Shown here piece by piece: positions 1 through 12,351 of a stretch of 64,000 nucleotides of DNA; position 1 is the first letter of the stretch; each line of letters opens with the position of its first letter. Location of the stretch: the NCBI GenBank assembly GCA_047495785.1, contig JBLDXI010000009.1, positions 4,526,001 through 4,590,000 on the forward strand, read 5' to 3'. Origin of the DNA: Lepidodermella squamata (lineage: Eukaryota > Gastrotricha). Under the pieces are notes generated by a model. That model made no database searches. It saw only the letters and a program-made list of their open reading frames with translations, and was not told the DNA's origin. A program made the translations under genes and the position numbers.

Positions 1-1340
1 GGCCACCGGGTTACCTTTGATAACACCGGAAAACGTAACACCCTTAACACACCTATAACACGGAAACCTGCAACTTGACTTACGCGCGATATTTACTTTT
101 TCAATTGTCTTCTTTTCATTTCACATTGCAAATGAATGATTAGAGCTAGTTTTTAGCAAGGAGCCCTTTCTATGCAGCAGCGCTTACGAGCGAATCGACT
201 GATTTGCATATGCACTAGGCTGAGTTCAGCCATTTTTTAGAATTCGGCTGATTTGAGTCATGAGATTGAATGCAAGTCATTTCGCAAAGCAAATCGATAA
301 AGTTGATACTCCAAAGTTGCACCACCGAATAGCACTAGCTCAATTGGGAAGCCACTGCTGATTGAGTGGAGGTGATATTTTAAAGGTGAAACCGACTTGA
401 CTATTGACTAGGTGGAGCTTCTTAATTGCTTTGATTAATTGCTTAGGAATTGCAGTTAAATTGAGTTGAACCAGTCATTTCATTTAGATTTATTTGATTA
501 AGATTTAGCGAGGACCCTGTTACTAATTGAGAGCTATAATCTAGAATCCAATTGAAGAACGATTTTAGAGAGTTGGCGATGCTAGCCACGTTGCCGGCAC
601 TAAAATTAGCTGAAATTTTGCGTCATCCCATAGATCTTGACAATTAGCTGCGATTATTGGTTATTTTTGTTTATGTTTAAAATCCAACCCTGAAATAACT
701 CGGCTACGGTATACCGTATCTACCGTATTATCAGGGAGGGACTTCTAATTTATTAAGGGACCTTTTTTGCCTGGCTCAGGTGGCTGCAAAATCGATATCA
801 AAATCTCTGAAAGGATCTTACTGCGCATCATATCAGCGCTGCACATACGAAGGTATACGGTAAAATTCAGACTCAGGATGTCATTGTGTTTTGACCATCC
901 TCGACCATGAGACATTTACCAGAGTTTATCCTCAACTTTTTTTACTTATGCTAACATGTTTTAGAGGTTTATAACACTAATATTTCATAATTAAAAATCA
1001 AATAAATAATTTATTTATTGAAATAGAATTAACAAATTTGCGCGAGGGTGATTGCCCTTAGATTGCCACCCAAGAAAAGAATTGCCACAGTTAATTACCA
1101 CCCAAGGGTATTTACCCCACTTTTACCTTGGAGCGAATTACCACAAAGGAATAGGCGAGAGCATTTACCCCTCAAAAAATTGAAAAAGGGTAAATACCCA
1201 GGGTAATCAGCACCCTATTTTTTACAGTGTACCTTTCCCAAACACGCCCACGAAATTCAGATATGAAAGAATTAAGCGCACAGTTGCAATAGATACCTAG
1301 TTATATCTCTGTTTTGTAATTGTATATGGTCATGGGTTGG
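1..1340. other. Non-coding leading stretch
   Basis: No open frame with recognisable coding character was found on either strand. The stretch is AT-rich. It contains a small inverted-repeat element at about 1044-1215, listed separately, and degenerate palindromic TACGGTATACCGTA-like words near 703-735 and 850-865. The remainder looks like ordinary spacer upstream of the kinase gene. Confidence 0.5.
1044..1215. repeat. Small inverted-repeat (MITE-like) element
   Basis: The left end reads AGGGTGATTGCCCTT and the right end reads AGGGTAATCAGCACCCT, which is close to its reverse complement. Inside, words of the type GGGTATTTACCCC near 1106-1120 are mirrored by GGGTAAATACCC near 1187-1198. The whole can fold on itself. 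No target-site duplication could be fixed by eye. Confidence 0.35.
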
Positions 1341-1344
1341 GGTC

Positions 1345-1410
1345 CACGTGATAATAACAAGAGTGGTAATATCACGTAGTCACCCCTGCTATATATTAAG
1401 CATATAAAAA
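1345..1410 (+). promoter_or_regulatory. Putative promoter of the kinase gene
   Basis: TATAAAAA lies at 1403-1410, 50 bp upstream of the chosen ATG at 1460. A perfect E-box CACGTG is at 1345-1350, and a further CACGTA half-match follows near 1373. This is sequence-motif evidence only. Confidence 0.35.
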
Positions 1411-1459
1411 CCTAATTTTGTTAAAACCAGCCCTCATTTTTACTATAGGTTATACTACG

Positions 1460-3074
1460 ATGAATATATTCAGCTCACAAGTGAAACCACCGTCTTTTGA
1501 AGGGAATGATCCGGTTGGTGAATTATATATTTAATATATTATCTCATTTCATAATATTAAATTTAGCTGTCACAACTGGCTAATTCACAGCTAGCGGTCT
1601 GGTTATTAACACAAAGCGAAACGGTAAAATATCGGTCGCAGTTTACATCATTAACCCCATTGGGTAGAGGATCGTTCAGTCAGACTTATTCAACATTCCA
1701 TCATATAGGCAATCGTCAAGTCGTGCTAAAGCAAATGATTTACAAGGACGATGGTAGCGAAAAAGGTCGCGATGTCGTTAGGAGAGCTGAACGAGAGGTT
1801 TGATGTGAACGAAAATTATCATTTACATTCAGCATAAAAGACTTGAACAGATGGAAATCATGTACGGCGTCGACCATAAGAATATCGTGAAGATATTCAG
1901 CCACCATTTTCAGGCCTATGATAAGGTCAAGATGCAGAAACTATGCGTCATAGAACTCGAGTACTGCTCTGGGGGTCCGCTGTATGAAATGATTCGACAC
2001 TGCAAGTTTGATGGTTCAAAATTGGACGAGGGGCAACACGTACGTTTGCGAATAATTATACAACTTGATGCAATTTTAGGGAAGCGGTGGTAATTCAAAG
2101 AATGATGCAATCTTCCTTATATCTTTCCAAGCTTTGTTTTGTTTTCCATAAAGAAGTAAAGAATCCACCTTTTGCCTCGTTGAATAATTCGGATTTAGGC
2201 TTGTTTACGAGGTTATCCGGCGTTAAAGATTGCTCCGCCTCAGTCCCTATGAATAAGAACTGGCCGTAAAACTGTTGCTTATAGAATTGTAAAGAAACAA
2301 CGCAAATGTTAGGTGTTAGGACCTTGTGAAAGTTTTACAGTTTTTGCAATATCTCAACTTTTGTAACGGAGATTCTGCAACCATTTTCAGATCATACCAT
2401 GGCTCAAGCAAATAGCTTTAGGGCTCACCTACCTCCACTCGAAGAAAATCGTTCATCGAGATCTGCATCCCGGCGTAAGTTTCTAAAGCTTTCATAGCTT
2501 GGAAAAGTAATTATTCGAACCTCCAGAACGTGCTGATCGCGGATGCAGGCCACAAGGTTGTTAAAATCGCTGATTTCGGCCTTTCCCGTGTCTACAAACC
2601 TGGGTATGATATGCCCCGCTCACGAAATGCCCGCTATTATAAATATTGTTCAGATCTGAGGAAGGCATGGTGATATCAACGAATGGCAACGGTGAAGTTG
2701 GCGCCCCTCACTATCGCGCGCCTGAAGTTTGGCAAGGCAACCATGTGCTTGGCGATAATCCTAAAAGAGATATTTGGGCGCTTGGGCTCATTGCTTACGA
2801 GTTGATGGCTCTGAAGCTGCCCATCGACTTCCCCAATGGAATTGACTGCGAAGGTGTTCGCAGACATGTTCGACAATGGTATGAAATCCTATCAAAATTT
2901 AAAGTCAATGTCACCAAAAAGTCATCTTATCGTGTTTCATTTCATAGGGATGGAAAATGTGACTTCTCGAAATGCACCAACTATTCCGATAACTTGCGTC
3001 AAAATGTTGTGAAGATGCTGGATCGCGACTTCAACAGTCGACCGTCATCACAAGATGTGTTAGGGATGCTGTGA
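1460..3074 (+). CDS. Protein kinase, unclassified, 7 exons (334 aa)
   Basis: Predicted to transfer phosphate from ATP to protein Ser/Thr or Tyr. Exons: 1460-1513, 1567-1797, 1833-2039, 2391-2474, 2527-2603, 2654-2878, 2948-3074. All junctions are GT-AG and the phases agree. The kinase core is complete: glycine loop GRGSFS (about residues 51-56), lysine in VVLKQ (about 73), HRDLHPGN (186-193), DFG (208-210), APE within YRAPEV, DIWALG of subdomain IX, and an Arg in RPSS near the C-terminus. All catalytic residues are present, so it should be active. There is little outside the kinase domain: an N-terminal extension of about 45 residues and no signal peptide or membrane segment. One intron (1798-1832) is only 35 bp. 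I could not place it in a named family; NEK-like or a lineage-specific group are guesses. It lies tail to tail with the first EB gene. Confidence 0.82.
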
Positions 3075-3298
3075 GGACATCTAAACGACATCTTGCCAAA
3101 TTGGTACTGCGACAAAACGGCAACTTTGCAGAACATCGAATGCGACAGAACAGCGAAAACTTACTATGTAAAAGATGCACCGTGTTACTGCTGTTATGTC
3201 GCAAGTTGCTGCTATGACGGTCTGCGCTTAAACTTTGCGAGACCTCTTTCAATTAGCTGATGAAATGAAGAGTTGTGAACAATAACTTGTTCGCTTTT

Positions 3299-4514
3299 TT
3301 ATATGGCTGTGGAGAATTTATAAACCACGAAATGCAGTAGAAGATATCCAAGAGTTGAGCCTATTATAGAAGATGAGTTCATTATGATCATTTGCATTCG
3401 TTCGCGGGCACAAATGAAGCGCCTGCTCTCGCTACTTTTCGTTCCATTGATCGCCAACATCCCGCAATCCTTGCAAATGAAAGGCGGTGAGCAGTAGCGT
3501 TGCTTCTCGAATAGCTGTTGCCTCTGCTGCTTGGCCATTTCCTCGGTCAAAATTTCGACGTAGAGCGACTCGTAGGGCGTGCATGTTTTGCCTTCGCCTA
3601 GCAATTCGTCTTCGTTTGGGATGCAAGTTTTGGCGATTTTCGCTGATCGATGCGTGAAGCGAAGCGCGGACTGGGATACCTCGGCTTCTTTCTCGAAGCC
3701 AGTCCAAAAAGATACGTTTTTAAAGCCGGGAAGACAAGAGCAAACGCTAAAAGAAAACATCAAAGAATTATTTTCAAACAATTAAACAAAGAAATACCCA
3801 TCAATACATGCTGAGTTAGGAATCAACGCGCAATCTTCTGGGCTCGAACATTCGTCCGTAATAATTCCTGAAAAATTCATTAAAAATAATGTTATTTTCT
3901 TAAATTTTGGAAATTTAAAAAAAATTCAACTTTTCACACATTCAGAATTTTCGCTGACTCTGTAGCCAGGCGCGCAGTTGCATCGGTTTTCAACGCAGTG
4001 AAGCGAGTAGTAGCATTCATGGTCGTCTTCGCAATAATTGCCGGCTTTTTTAGTCTATATATGGAAAATAACAAGTTCAGGGATCGAAAGAACCACATCG
4101 AAATCTCACCATCGATAACGGAACGCAATCGTCCTTAAGGCCCGGCTTGAACATGGCTGGGCACTTGCATGTCCCACTTTCAGGATCGCAGGTCACATTG
4201 GTGCCGATGCAAAATTCCGATTTAGGGTCACAAATAGACCCTACTCCAGATATTGCTGGTAAAATGAAGAAAAATAAAGGAAATTTAATAAAACAAATTT
4301 GGAGAAAATCACCTCTTCTGCAAGATTGAGAGGCTTCGTGGAACGAGAATCCTGGCACGCACTCACAGGTGCCGGATCGGCAACCAGGTGAGTCGATTTT
4401 GCAGTACGTTTTGGCACCTGGGCAGTCGGCATTTTTCAAACAAGGCCTATCAATAATATTTTCACCAGCATTCGCTGCTACGACGAATAACATGGAAATT
4501 AACAAAATTTCCAT
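3299..4514 (-). CDS. EB-module secreted/anchored Cys-rich protein 1 (329 aa)
   Basis: Extracellular cysteine-rich protein of unknown role. Exons on the minus strand: 4514-4313, 4255-4110, 4054-3931, 3867-3798, 3746-3299, with intron phases 1, 0, 1, 2. A signal peptide (about residues 1-16) is followed by four Cys-rich EB-like segments, each with a C-x-C-x-PGF/PGY-type ending. After these comes a less cysteine-dense region with the motif C-x3-PFIC-x2-CG. The last 25 residues are hydrophobic after a run of serines, which fits a GPI-anchor signal or a terminal membrane segment. It is first of three tandem paralogues with the same exon plan (next at 5049-6479). EB modules are widespread in nematode secreted proteins; their ligands are generally unknown. 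The start is the first Met preceding a clean signal peptide. Confidence 0.8.
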
Positions 4515-4739
4515 TTTTTTCTGGAAATTTCAATTTTAATTGTAGAATAAGGTATTAGGTATTTGCAAGGTTTTTTCACTTATTACTATTTACAACACGT
4601 TCACGTTTTCCTTGTTGACAGTCCAGCCGTGGTGGTCACGTAATAAAACAATGCGCCCAAAAATATGCATCCTTTATTCTAAAACATGTGTATCAGCGAT
4701 GAAAACATGACAAAAAATTAATGAAAGGACCGTTGAAAA

Positions 4740-4925
4740 TAAGGAAAATACGCGCTGTGCGACATTTCAGCAAACGACAACTCAGCTAAAGATAATTATA
4801 GTGAGGTAAATTGACTTACAAGACAGCTGAAATTACTCAGCTGAAATCAAGGTAATTTCTATTTTTCCTCTATTTCGAGGCGACATTTCAGCAACGACAG
4901 TTCAGCAAAATTTAACTGCAACCCC
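4740..4925. repeat. Degenerate inverted/direct repeat related to the MULE ends
   Basis: Between EB genes 1 and 2 there are two copies of a GCGACATTTCAGCAAACGAC-type word (near 4758 and 4881), with an inverted CAGCTGAAAT word between them. The words resemble the subterminal units of the transposon at the right end of the window (GCGACATTTGATCAAACGAC). It is probably a decayed terminal fragment of a related element. Confidence 0.4.
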
Positions 4926-5048
4926 GAAATGACTAATAACGCAATTCCTATATTTGTGGTTATCAGTGTTTATTAGTAAGCTGCGATTTTAATTGAGGAA
5001 ATTAAAACTAAAAAGTGTGAAATATAACAAATTTCTGTCTCACAAAGT

Positions 5049-6479
5049 TCAAAATGAGAGAAGAGCAATCAAAGCGAAGATGTGGATGTAGCTATACATG
5101 AGCACATCTTCGACGCCAGCCGCCGAATCCGTAAGCGCCAGCTGAGCCCGTCCACACACGTAGCGGTTCTGCCCAGCCGCTTCCGTGCGCCCGCACGACG
5201 TGCAAACGTAAGGCTGTGAGCACAACTTCTGATTTTTTGTCCTCGCCGTATCGTCGCCGTACTGTGGAGGCGAGTAAGGCGTGCATGTGTCACCCTCGCT
5301 GCCAGTTTTGTCGCCCGTTGCTATGCACGCTGTATTGGTCACCCCGACGCGGTAGTAGTACTTGACGTTGCGAGCGTTAACGTCCATTTCTGTCGAATCG
5401 CCGATCCAATACGTCACATTTTTGTAGCCAGAGTTGCACTGGCAAGTACTGAAAAAATTTGAAAAAATGGTATTTCTTTTCTGAAAATTCTAGAATTTTC
5501 TTCTTAATTTTCAACAATTTTTTCAATTAATTTTTTGCTTGAAAATTAGAGAAAGTTTAATTTAATAGTTAACTTGTTTTTCGATAGTTTGAGTAAAAAT
5601 GTAATTCTTAAATTTTTCAATTTTCAATAATTTCGGGGAGAATTTTAAAATTTTCCGAAAATTCCCGAAAAAAACTAATAAATTGTTGGCCTGGTTTTAA
5701 GAATTACCCATTTTTGCAGACTGCGTTGCCAATGTAGTTGCAGTCTTCTTGCGAGGCGCAAGCATCGCCTATCTTTCCTGGAAAAAAAGTAAAAAAAAAA
5801 TATTGCAATAAAGGTTAAATTCGAAAACTTTACTTACTGACAATACATTTTGTGGCATTTGCAGACACCCTGAATCCGCCTTGGCAGCTGCATACTGCGG
5901 CCAAGCAGCGAAAGGCTGGCCGACATTCAACGTCATCCGTACATGGAACGCCAGCTTTTTTCACCTGGAAAATTTTGTTACAAAAAATAACCATGTTTCT
6001 CAAAAAAACTGTACTCGAGTTTTAGCGACGCAATCGCCTTCTTCCGTCGCGTTGAACAGCGGATCCACGCATTTGCAGACACTCTTAACCGGGTCGCAAT
6101 AGACATTGGCACCCGTGCATATCTCAGTTTTATTATTGCAGCTAGACCCAACTCCTGGAATGCCTGGAAACAAATCAATTTTTATTAATTTAATTTGTTT
6201 ACGAATTACGAATAAAATATTTCTAATACCTTTGCGGCATGAACTCGAAGCGTTGACGTACACAAATCCGGGAATGCATTGGCAAGTTCCGGAGCCACAT
6301 GTTGGCGATGCGATTTTGCAGTACGTATTCTCCGTCGGGCAATCAGAGTTGCTTTTACAAATTTTCTCAACTACCGGCGTCTTGGCGGTCGTTTTTTCAT
6401 CGCCTTCATCCCCGCGCGATGTCCCAATAATCAAGGTGGATATAATGAAGACAACCGCCAGTGAAAAATTGCGCAACAT
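5049..6479 (-). CDS. EB-module secreted/anchored Cys-rich protein 2 (331 aa)
   Basis: Paralogue of the genes on either side. Exons on the minus strand: 6479-6230, 6163-6015, 5964-5838, 5777-5708, 5448-5049, with intron phases 1, 0, 1, 2, identical to its neighbours. A signal peptide (about residues 1-23) is followed by an acidic/Thr-rich linker not seen in EB1, four EB-like Cys-rich segments, and a C-terminal region with C-x3-PYVC-x2-CG and NRYVCGRAQ. A hydrophobic tail ends at the stop codon and suggests GPI anchoring. The last intron is 259 bp; the other three are 50-66 bp. Its stop lies 534 bp from the EB1 start, and the spacer holds a decayed repeat. The molecular role is unknown. Confidence 0.82.
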
Positions 6480-6727
6480 TTTTTCGGAAAAAAATATTCT
6501 GAACAGCTTTGCGCGGATAAATAAGAAAATATAATCCCGGAAGTTTTTAATTAATTTTTCAGCCAGGGATGCTTGCCAAAATAAAGGTGTGAGTCAATGC
6601 GTGGGTAAAACTTGTTTTTCTCGATTTATTTACTCTTTTGTGTACCTGACAGTGAAGTGTTGGAACTGAAGAGAATTTTCTTTGATTTTATTCGAGACAT
6701 TGTTGCAAAAATTCAAGTTTTATTAAA

Positions 6728-7964
6728 TCAGAAGAAAAAATTCGCTAACAAATTCATGATGCATATGATAATTAGACCGATGTAGCCTTCGATTCGGTAC
6801 CAACTTGGCGCCGAAGCCATGAGATCGAGCTGTGGCCGGGCGCAAACGTACCGCTGCGGGCCATTTTTCGTAGAACTTCCGCATGACGAACAGATGTAAG
6901 GCTGTTCGCACAGCGTTGGGTTGGTATTTTCCGTCGAAGTGTCGCCCGGCTTGTAGCCCTGGTAATTTGTGCATGATTCACCCTCCTTGGCTAGCGCCGC
7001 ATCTGATCGAATGCAGGTTTTTGCTGTCACCCCGATGCGGTAGGTGGTTTTGATGTTATCTGTCGTGTTGGTACTAGTTGAATCAGCCACCCAATACGAG
7101 ACATTGCGATAGCCAGACTGGCAAAGGCAGGCTCTGAGAAATTTTAGATTTCAATCTCAAATTTAAATAGTAGTATTTTTCAAATACCCATTTGAGCAAA
7201 TCGAATTCGCGACATATGCGCAATCTTCTGTTTTCGAGCATGAATCGCCTACAGTTTCTGTGAAAAATATGAAAATAATTTAAAAATTAATAAATTCCCA
7301 ATTCTTAAGTATTTGATTAAATAGACATGAAAAATTAACATCAAACGAACTTGGAACGCATTTTGTCCGTTTGTAGACCTTGAGCCCAGTTAAACAGCCA
7401 CATAGTTGATTGATGCATTTCAATGAGTAGTAGCACTGTGAATCATCGCTGCACTTTTCGCCACTCGATTGGGTCTGAAATGATGGAAAATTATGAATTT
7501 ATTCGAAATTATAACGGGATTTTTCACCATTGTGTTTGGAACGCAATCGCCTTCGAGGCCTTCTCGATAGGACGGCGGGCACTTGCATGTGCTCGTATCT
7601 CGGTCGCAAACCGTATTTTTGCCCGAGCAAACTTCGATCTGATAGTTGCATTTCAAACCGATACCAGCAACACCTGAAGATAGGGAAATCGTCGGAAGAA
7701 GCATGATATAAAAAAACTGTCCGAAATGAGGTCATTACTTTTGCGGCACGCATTTGCGTTGTTGTCGAACGAAAATCCAGGTATGCATTTGCAGGAACCG
7801 CCGCCACAAGACGGCGAGCTGATTTTGCAGTACAAATTTTCGCCTGAACAGTCGGCGCTGCTTCGACACGCTACATCTATAGACGTCATCGACGATGTAG
7901 TCTGAGCGCTTGCGATTGAGAGCAAATCGAACATGAGTACTGCAAAGATGATACTTTTCGCCAT
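6728..7964 (-). CDS. EB-module secreted/anchored Cys-rich protein 3 (323 aa)
   Basis: Third member of the tandem cluster. Exons on the minus strand: 7964-7739, 7673-7528, 7474-7351, 7257-7188, 7133-6728, with intron phases 1, 0, 1, 2 as in EB1 and EB2. A signal peptide (about residues 1-20, ending in ASA) is followed by four EB-like segments, for example YCKISSPSCGGGSCKC in the first. The C-terminal region has C-x3-PYIC-x2-CG and RYVCARPQLDL. A very hydrophobic tail ending in FFF suggests a GPI signal or membrane anchor. The gap to the EB2 start is only 248 bp, so the regulatory regions must be short. The cluster probably arose by tandem duplication. Binding partner and tissue are unknown. 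Confidence 0.82.
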
Positions 7965-9404
7965 TTCTTAGCTTGGTTGTCAAGGTGGTTTTCGGGTTTT
8001 TAGTGGGTGGATTTTTGTGAGAGATGTAATTATTTCGTAGCGTTGATTAAACTTAGCGACCGCCATGTTTTTGTTTACCTGTGGTTGTCACCTTCAGCTT
8101 TTCAATGTCGCACTTTCGCAGTTTTAAGACAATTTCTCACCTCAATTATACCATGGGATATGAGCATATAAATTTGGAGAAGAATATTCTGGATTACTGA
8201 AAAATAACTAGAAACTTCGCATGATAAAATTGAAGTGAATTCTCATCTCCAAACGAAATCGCTGCCCTTGCTCTAAATATTTGAAATTGAAAACTCCTTC
8301 TTAATTTAAATATGGACGCGTTAAAATTTCCTGCAGTTTCTTTCAAGTTTCTCCAATTCCATTTTCTGAATTCGATCACCTTTCAACTCGGCATATATTT
8401 TGAATTATCTTCCCAGCTTCAAACTAAGAACTCTGTTGCAGTACAAAAATGCAGGTATCTTTGTCTCTTTTGAATTTTTTATTGAAATATCTTCTATCAC
8501 TTTCATTATTTTTTCCATCATACAACCCGCGGCGCCCGACGAGCGGCCGTGGTTTTTTGCTTTTCTTTTCTCATCGTTCTTATTATATCAACACATCATC
8601 CTCGATTGTTGCTGACTTGGGCAGTGAAATCGTTTGTATTTCCATCTTCACAAAAAATTACAATTTTTGTTCAAAAAAAGAAGAAGAGCATACACTGATA
8701 TTATTATAATTCACGACATGTGGTAACAGTAAAATGACGAAAACGGCCCAAGTTCTTTTTAAGAAGAAGAAGAGGACGAGGCCGTTAAAAAAGATAGGAA
8801 CACAAAAACTTGATTTTTTCATCTATCATCACCGCCAGAAAAAACTCGCTATCATCGTAAGATTCGAGGCGGGACAAATCGAGAACGAAAAAACGACTGA
8901 GTGATCAACAAATTTATTTCATTAACATAACCCGAATTTACTGCGTGTCAATCATCCTCGATTTATTCCAGCCGTCGTTTCTCGGCGTACACATGCTCAG
9001 TAAATTATATATATATATAGATATATTTTTACGTATTTTAATAATAATCATCGAATCAAGTTTTGTTACGAAGAAGAATAGGAAAAATGTAGTAACGAAA
9101 CGAAGAAGAAGAAAAAGAATCACCACGGAATAGTCGCGAAAAAAGCGCGATTTCTCAACACGCGTGATCATCATAATCGTAATATAATCAATGGGCTGTG
9201 ACGTGACTGACTATTACCGTCTATAATATGTGTTTTATATCGACACTGCGGCGCTTCACCGGGCCTGCTTTCAACTTGACGACAGCTCTCTTGCGTATCT
9301 TCGCAGTGATGATCCTGATCTGATATGTTTAGTATCTGATGTGCGGCGGTTTTGGTGGATGATTGGTATAAAAAAGGGGCGGACGAGGGTGGGTGAGCGG
9401 GCGA
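7965..9404. other. EB3 upstream region and EPC 3' region
   Basis: No gene is supported here. On the minus strand the 3' untranslated region of enhancer of polycomb should run downward from 9404. An AATAAA complement (TTTATT at 8913-8918) lies about 490 bp past the stop. The part near 7965-8150 should hold the EB3 promoter. Short open frames are AT-rich and unconvincing. Confidence 0.45.
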
Positions 9405-12351
9405 TCACGACGCCGACGGTTCCACGACGACGACAGCCGGCGGCGGTCGGACGGGCGACACCGCGGCCGAACCGGGTAGCAGGGTGACTGCCGGGGTCGG
9501 GAACACGAGACCGCTCGTGGCTGACGTTGTGGCGATGTGGAGCGAGGGCGGCAGCACGACCAGCGGCGTGTTGGGCCGCAGCGTCGGGCACGGCGTCGCC
9601 GAGTTGGACGACTGGGTCGAGGCGCCGTTGCTGAGCAGCGCTGGTGCAGGGTCGAGGGCCCGCGCCGGGCAGGCACTTGTTGCTGATACGTGGTTACGTT
9701 GAGAGTAATGTGATCTGAAAGCAATAAAATCAGTATATTAATTAATATTGAATTTCGAAAAAATGAAATAATAGAAAAAATTAACAGCTCAATTGTTGTA
9801 ATCAATTTAAATCAATTTTGTCCCCATTCAAATTCAAAAGTATCAGCTCTCATTTTCTTCAATTTCTGAATGTATTTCTTAATTAAATATATTTTAACTC
9901 GAATTCTATTACTTGAAATTAGAATTAGTCGCCAAGAAAAAATCGAATTTGCCTAAAACTAAACCCCTAAACCCAGTTATCAGTTCTGCTAGGTTTCCTT
10001 GGCGCAATAAAGAAAATCAAATGACTGTACGATTTCAATGCTTCAGGTGAAAATGGCGAATTTATCGCTCAATTCATGGAAGAGGCCCTGATGCTATATT
10101 CGGGGATTGCAGTTTTGAATCAAAATGTAAAATCCTAGTAGCGTCATTTTCTAAATTTACAGGAATTTTAGTGATGAATTAGTAAAATTTCCAAATGTTC
10201 TCCACGAAATTGTCTATTTTCCGTCTATTTAGCGTCTATTTGCAGCATAAATTTTCATTTTTTGAGACTACTGACACTGACTAGAAAAGTAACTTGAATT
10301 GAGAAGAATCAGAGGCTGAGTAACTTACATATGGTTGCTTTGAATATAGTCTTTGTAAGATTGGGCCAGTCGACCAGCGAGCGGCTCCTCGGACTGCCAG
10401 TCCGAAATCTGATTGAGCGACGCCGACCAGCGGTCCGCCGGGGCCCGGTCGATGACCACGCGGGACGCGCCGCCCCGCCCGCGTCTCAACCGCGCGAACC
10501 CGACGCAGGCGGACGACTTCGAGTCGGCGGCGTCCGGCGACGTCGGGGTCTGAATCGAGGCGAGGCAGAAGCGGCCGCGAGCCGCGTGACGAGACGCGTG
10601 CAACCGCGCGAATAACGCCGGGTCGTGCGGCACTCCGATCGGCGGCTCGAGGCGCGACCGCAGCGGGTGGGGGGCGAGGTAGACGGCGCCGGCCATGCGC
10701 TTGAACGCAAACCGGCCTTCCGGCACCGGCGGTAGCAACTGCTTGGGCGCGGCAGGTACGACCGGCTCGGGTTCGGGGACAGGCGGCACAGGCGCGGGTG
10801 CGACCACCGGCGCCTGTTCGGCCTTCGAGATCTTGCGGAGGTGCGACAGCTGCATGTCATCGGGAATCGACGAGGCCGGGATGAAGCCGTTCTCGCGCAT
10901 CCGCTGCCGCTTATTATTGACACGAGACGCCGCATCGGGTAGATGCCGCTTCGCCGGCCTGAATTCTTGATCTTCCTTCTTCACATTCTGTTGTTGTTGC
11001 TGCTGCAGGAACTTCGGCGTCATGTACGCTGGCCGCCTATCCTTCAACCGTTCCGCCTCAGCTTCCATCGCGACTCGGCCATCAAAGTCGTTCAACTCGT
11101 ATCGTTTACCAAAAATCTCACGAGCTAGTTGAATCAGCTCCTTCTTACTCTTCTCGCGCCGCCTGATCAACTCTAACAATGTGACCAATTTGCCGCAATC
11201 CCGCTTCAGCTTGACCATCCTCTCGTAACTAACTTCGTCAGACTTCCGGTTCTTCCTAGTCTGCATCTTCTCCGCTCGTCGCCTAAACGCGACGTACGGA
11301 TCGTTGACTGATAAACCATCTCGCTTGTCTGTTTTCACGTGAAGAAGTAACGGATGATGGAGGCGTAACCGTTTGGCAAGCCAGTAGTTGTAGACAACTG
11401 TTGATAGATCGTCATCTTCCTGCAACAACGCCTTGGCCTCACTCAGTTGAAGAACTTGCTGTTGGCCACAGTTCTTCTCCAACCGGTCAATCATAGACTC
11501 AAACTTGAGTGCAGTCAAGTCATGACGGGGACCGTTTTCGTTCAGCCACTTCTCGTCGTCAGCGTCGAGGTCATAATCAGGAAACTCAGTCTCCGCACCG
11601 AATGCTACAAGTAATCAATCTGTGAATCAATCATTCATCCAAGCAAGCAATCACTCACTTTGAATGCGGATAAGATGTTTTGTGAGCTTGAATTCTTTCG
11701 AGTAAAAATCATTGTACTCTTCATCGGTCAACTCGATGACCTCGGGAATTGGAATGACTGAATCGGCTGTTGTGCCATGTTTTTCTTGAGTAGAAAGCGC
11801 CCATTGCAGATGTTGTTCCTACAAGTATCAGAAAAAACATTGATAAGTTATCAAGCCAATTCATCGATACAGCCTAGCGGCGATAAAATTCTACACACCC
11901 ATTCGCAGATACTAGTATATAGTGGTACTATGGCTATACGCTATACACGTGGTCATTTGCATACGTATGCAAATGCGCAAGTACATTCATGCTACGTAGT
12001 ACTTGCATGCTAGCGTATTGACGACAAATAGTCTGATATTGATATGGGCCAAAAATGGCCGAGTTTGACAAGTTTTCGAAAAATTCTTTGGAAATTGCTT
12101 AAACTAAGACTAAATGAGAGAGAAACAAAGGAAAAGAGGTGAAAAGGCTACAAACTTAGAGTTAACTATTTTGCAAAGAAATGAATCAGCAAGCATACCG
12201 ATTCCTCCTCCTTCTCCATACCACTGGGTATGTAGGGAATAGCTCGAGTGACGACGCTTGGATCGGACAACTCCGCGGATTCCTCGCACCAGTAGATGGG
12301 CACTGGCTTGTGGAAGTCGAGCTGCTTCGATCGGAAGGCAACCTTCGACAT
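9405..12351 (-). CDS. epc-1: Enhancer of polycomb homologue (632 aa)
   Basis: Nuclear scaffold subunit of the NuA4/TIP60 histone acetyltransferase complex, needed for nucleosomal H4/H2A acetylation. Exons on the minus strand: 12351-12199, 11818-11659, 11604-10329, 9714-9405; phases agree and the joined frame is open throughout. The N-terminal EPcA region is clear. It starts MSKVAF, contains GMEKEEES and later PDYDLD, continues through LTALKFESMIDRLEKNC, and holds the family signature NDPYVAFRRRAEKMQTRKNR. After a helical, basic segment with REKSKKEL comes a short polyQ run. The rest is Pro/Ala-rich and low in complexity, as in other EPC proteins. The last exon is GC-rich and ends in a Pro/Val-rich tail. 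The start fits the known N-terminus of the family. It is shorter than human EPC1. The INO80D-like gene lies upstream on the same strand. Confidence 0.9.

Noticed and set aside
3031-3707. Overlapping minus frames past the kinase stop and within the EB1 last exon
   Set aside because: They lie in different frames from the EB1 exon and lack its conserved cysteine pattern.
10331-10970. Alternative frames over the EPC third exon
   Set aside because: They overlap the conserved EPC frame and show no family similarity.
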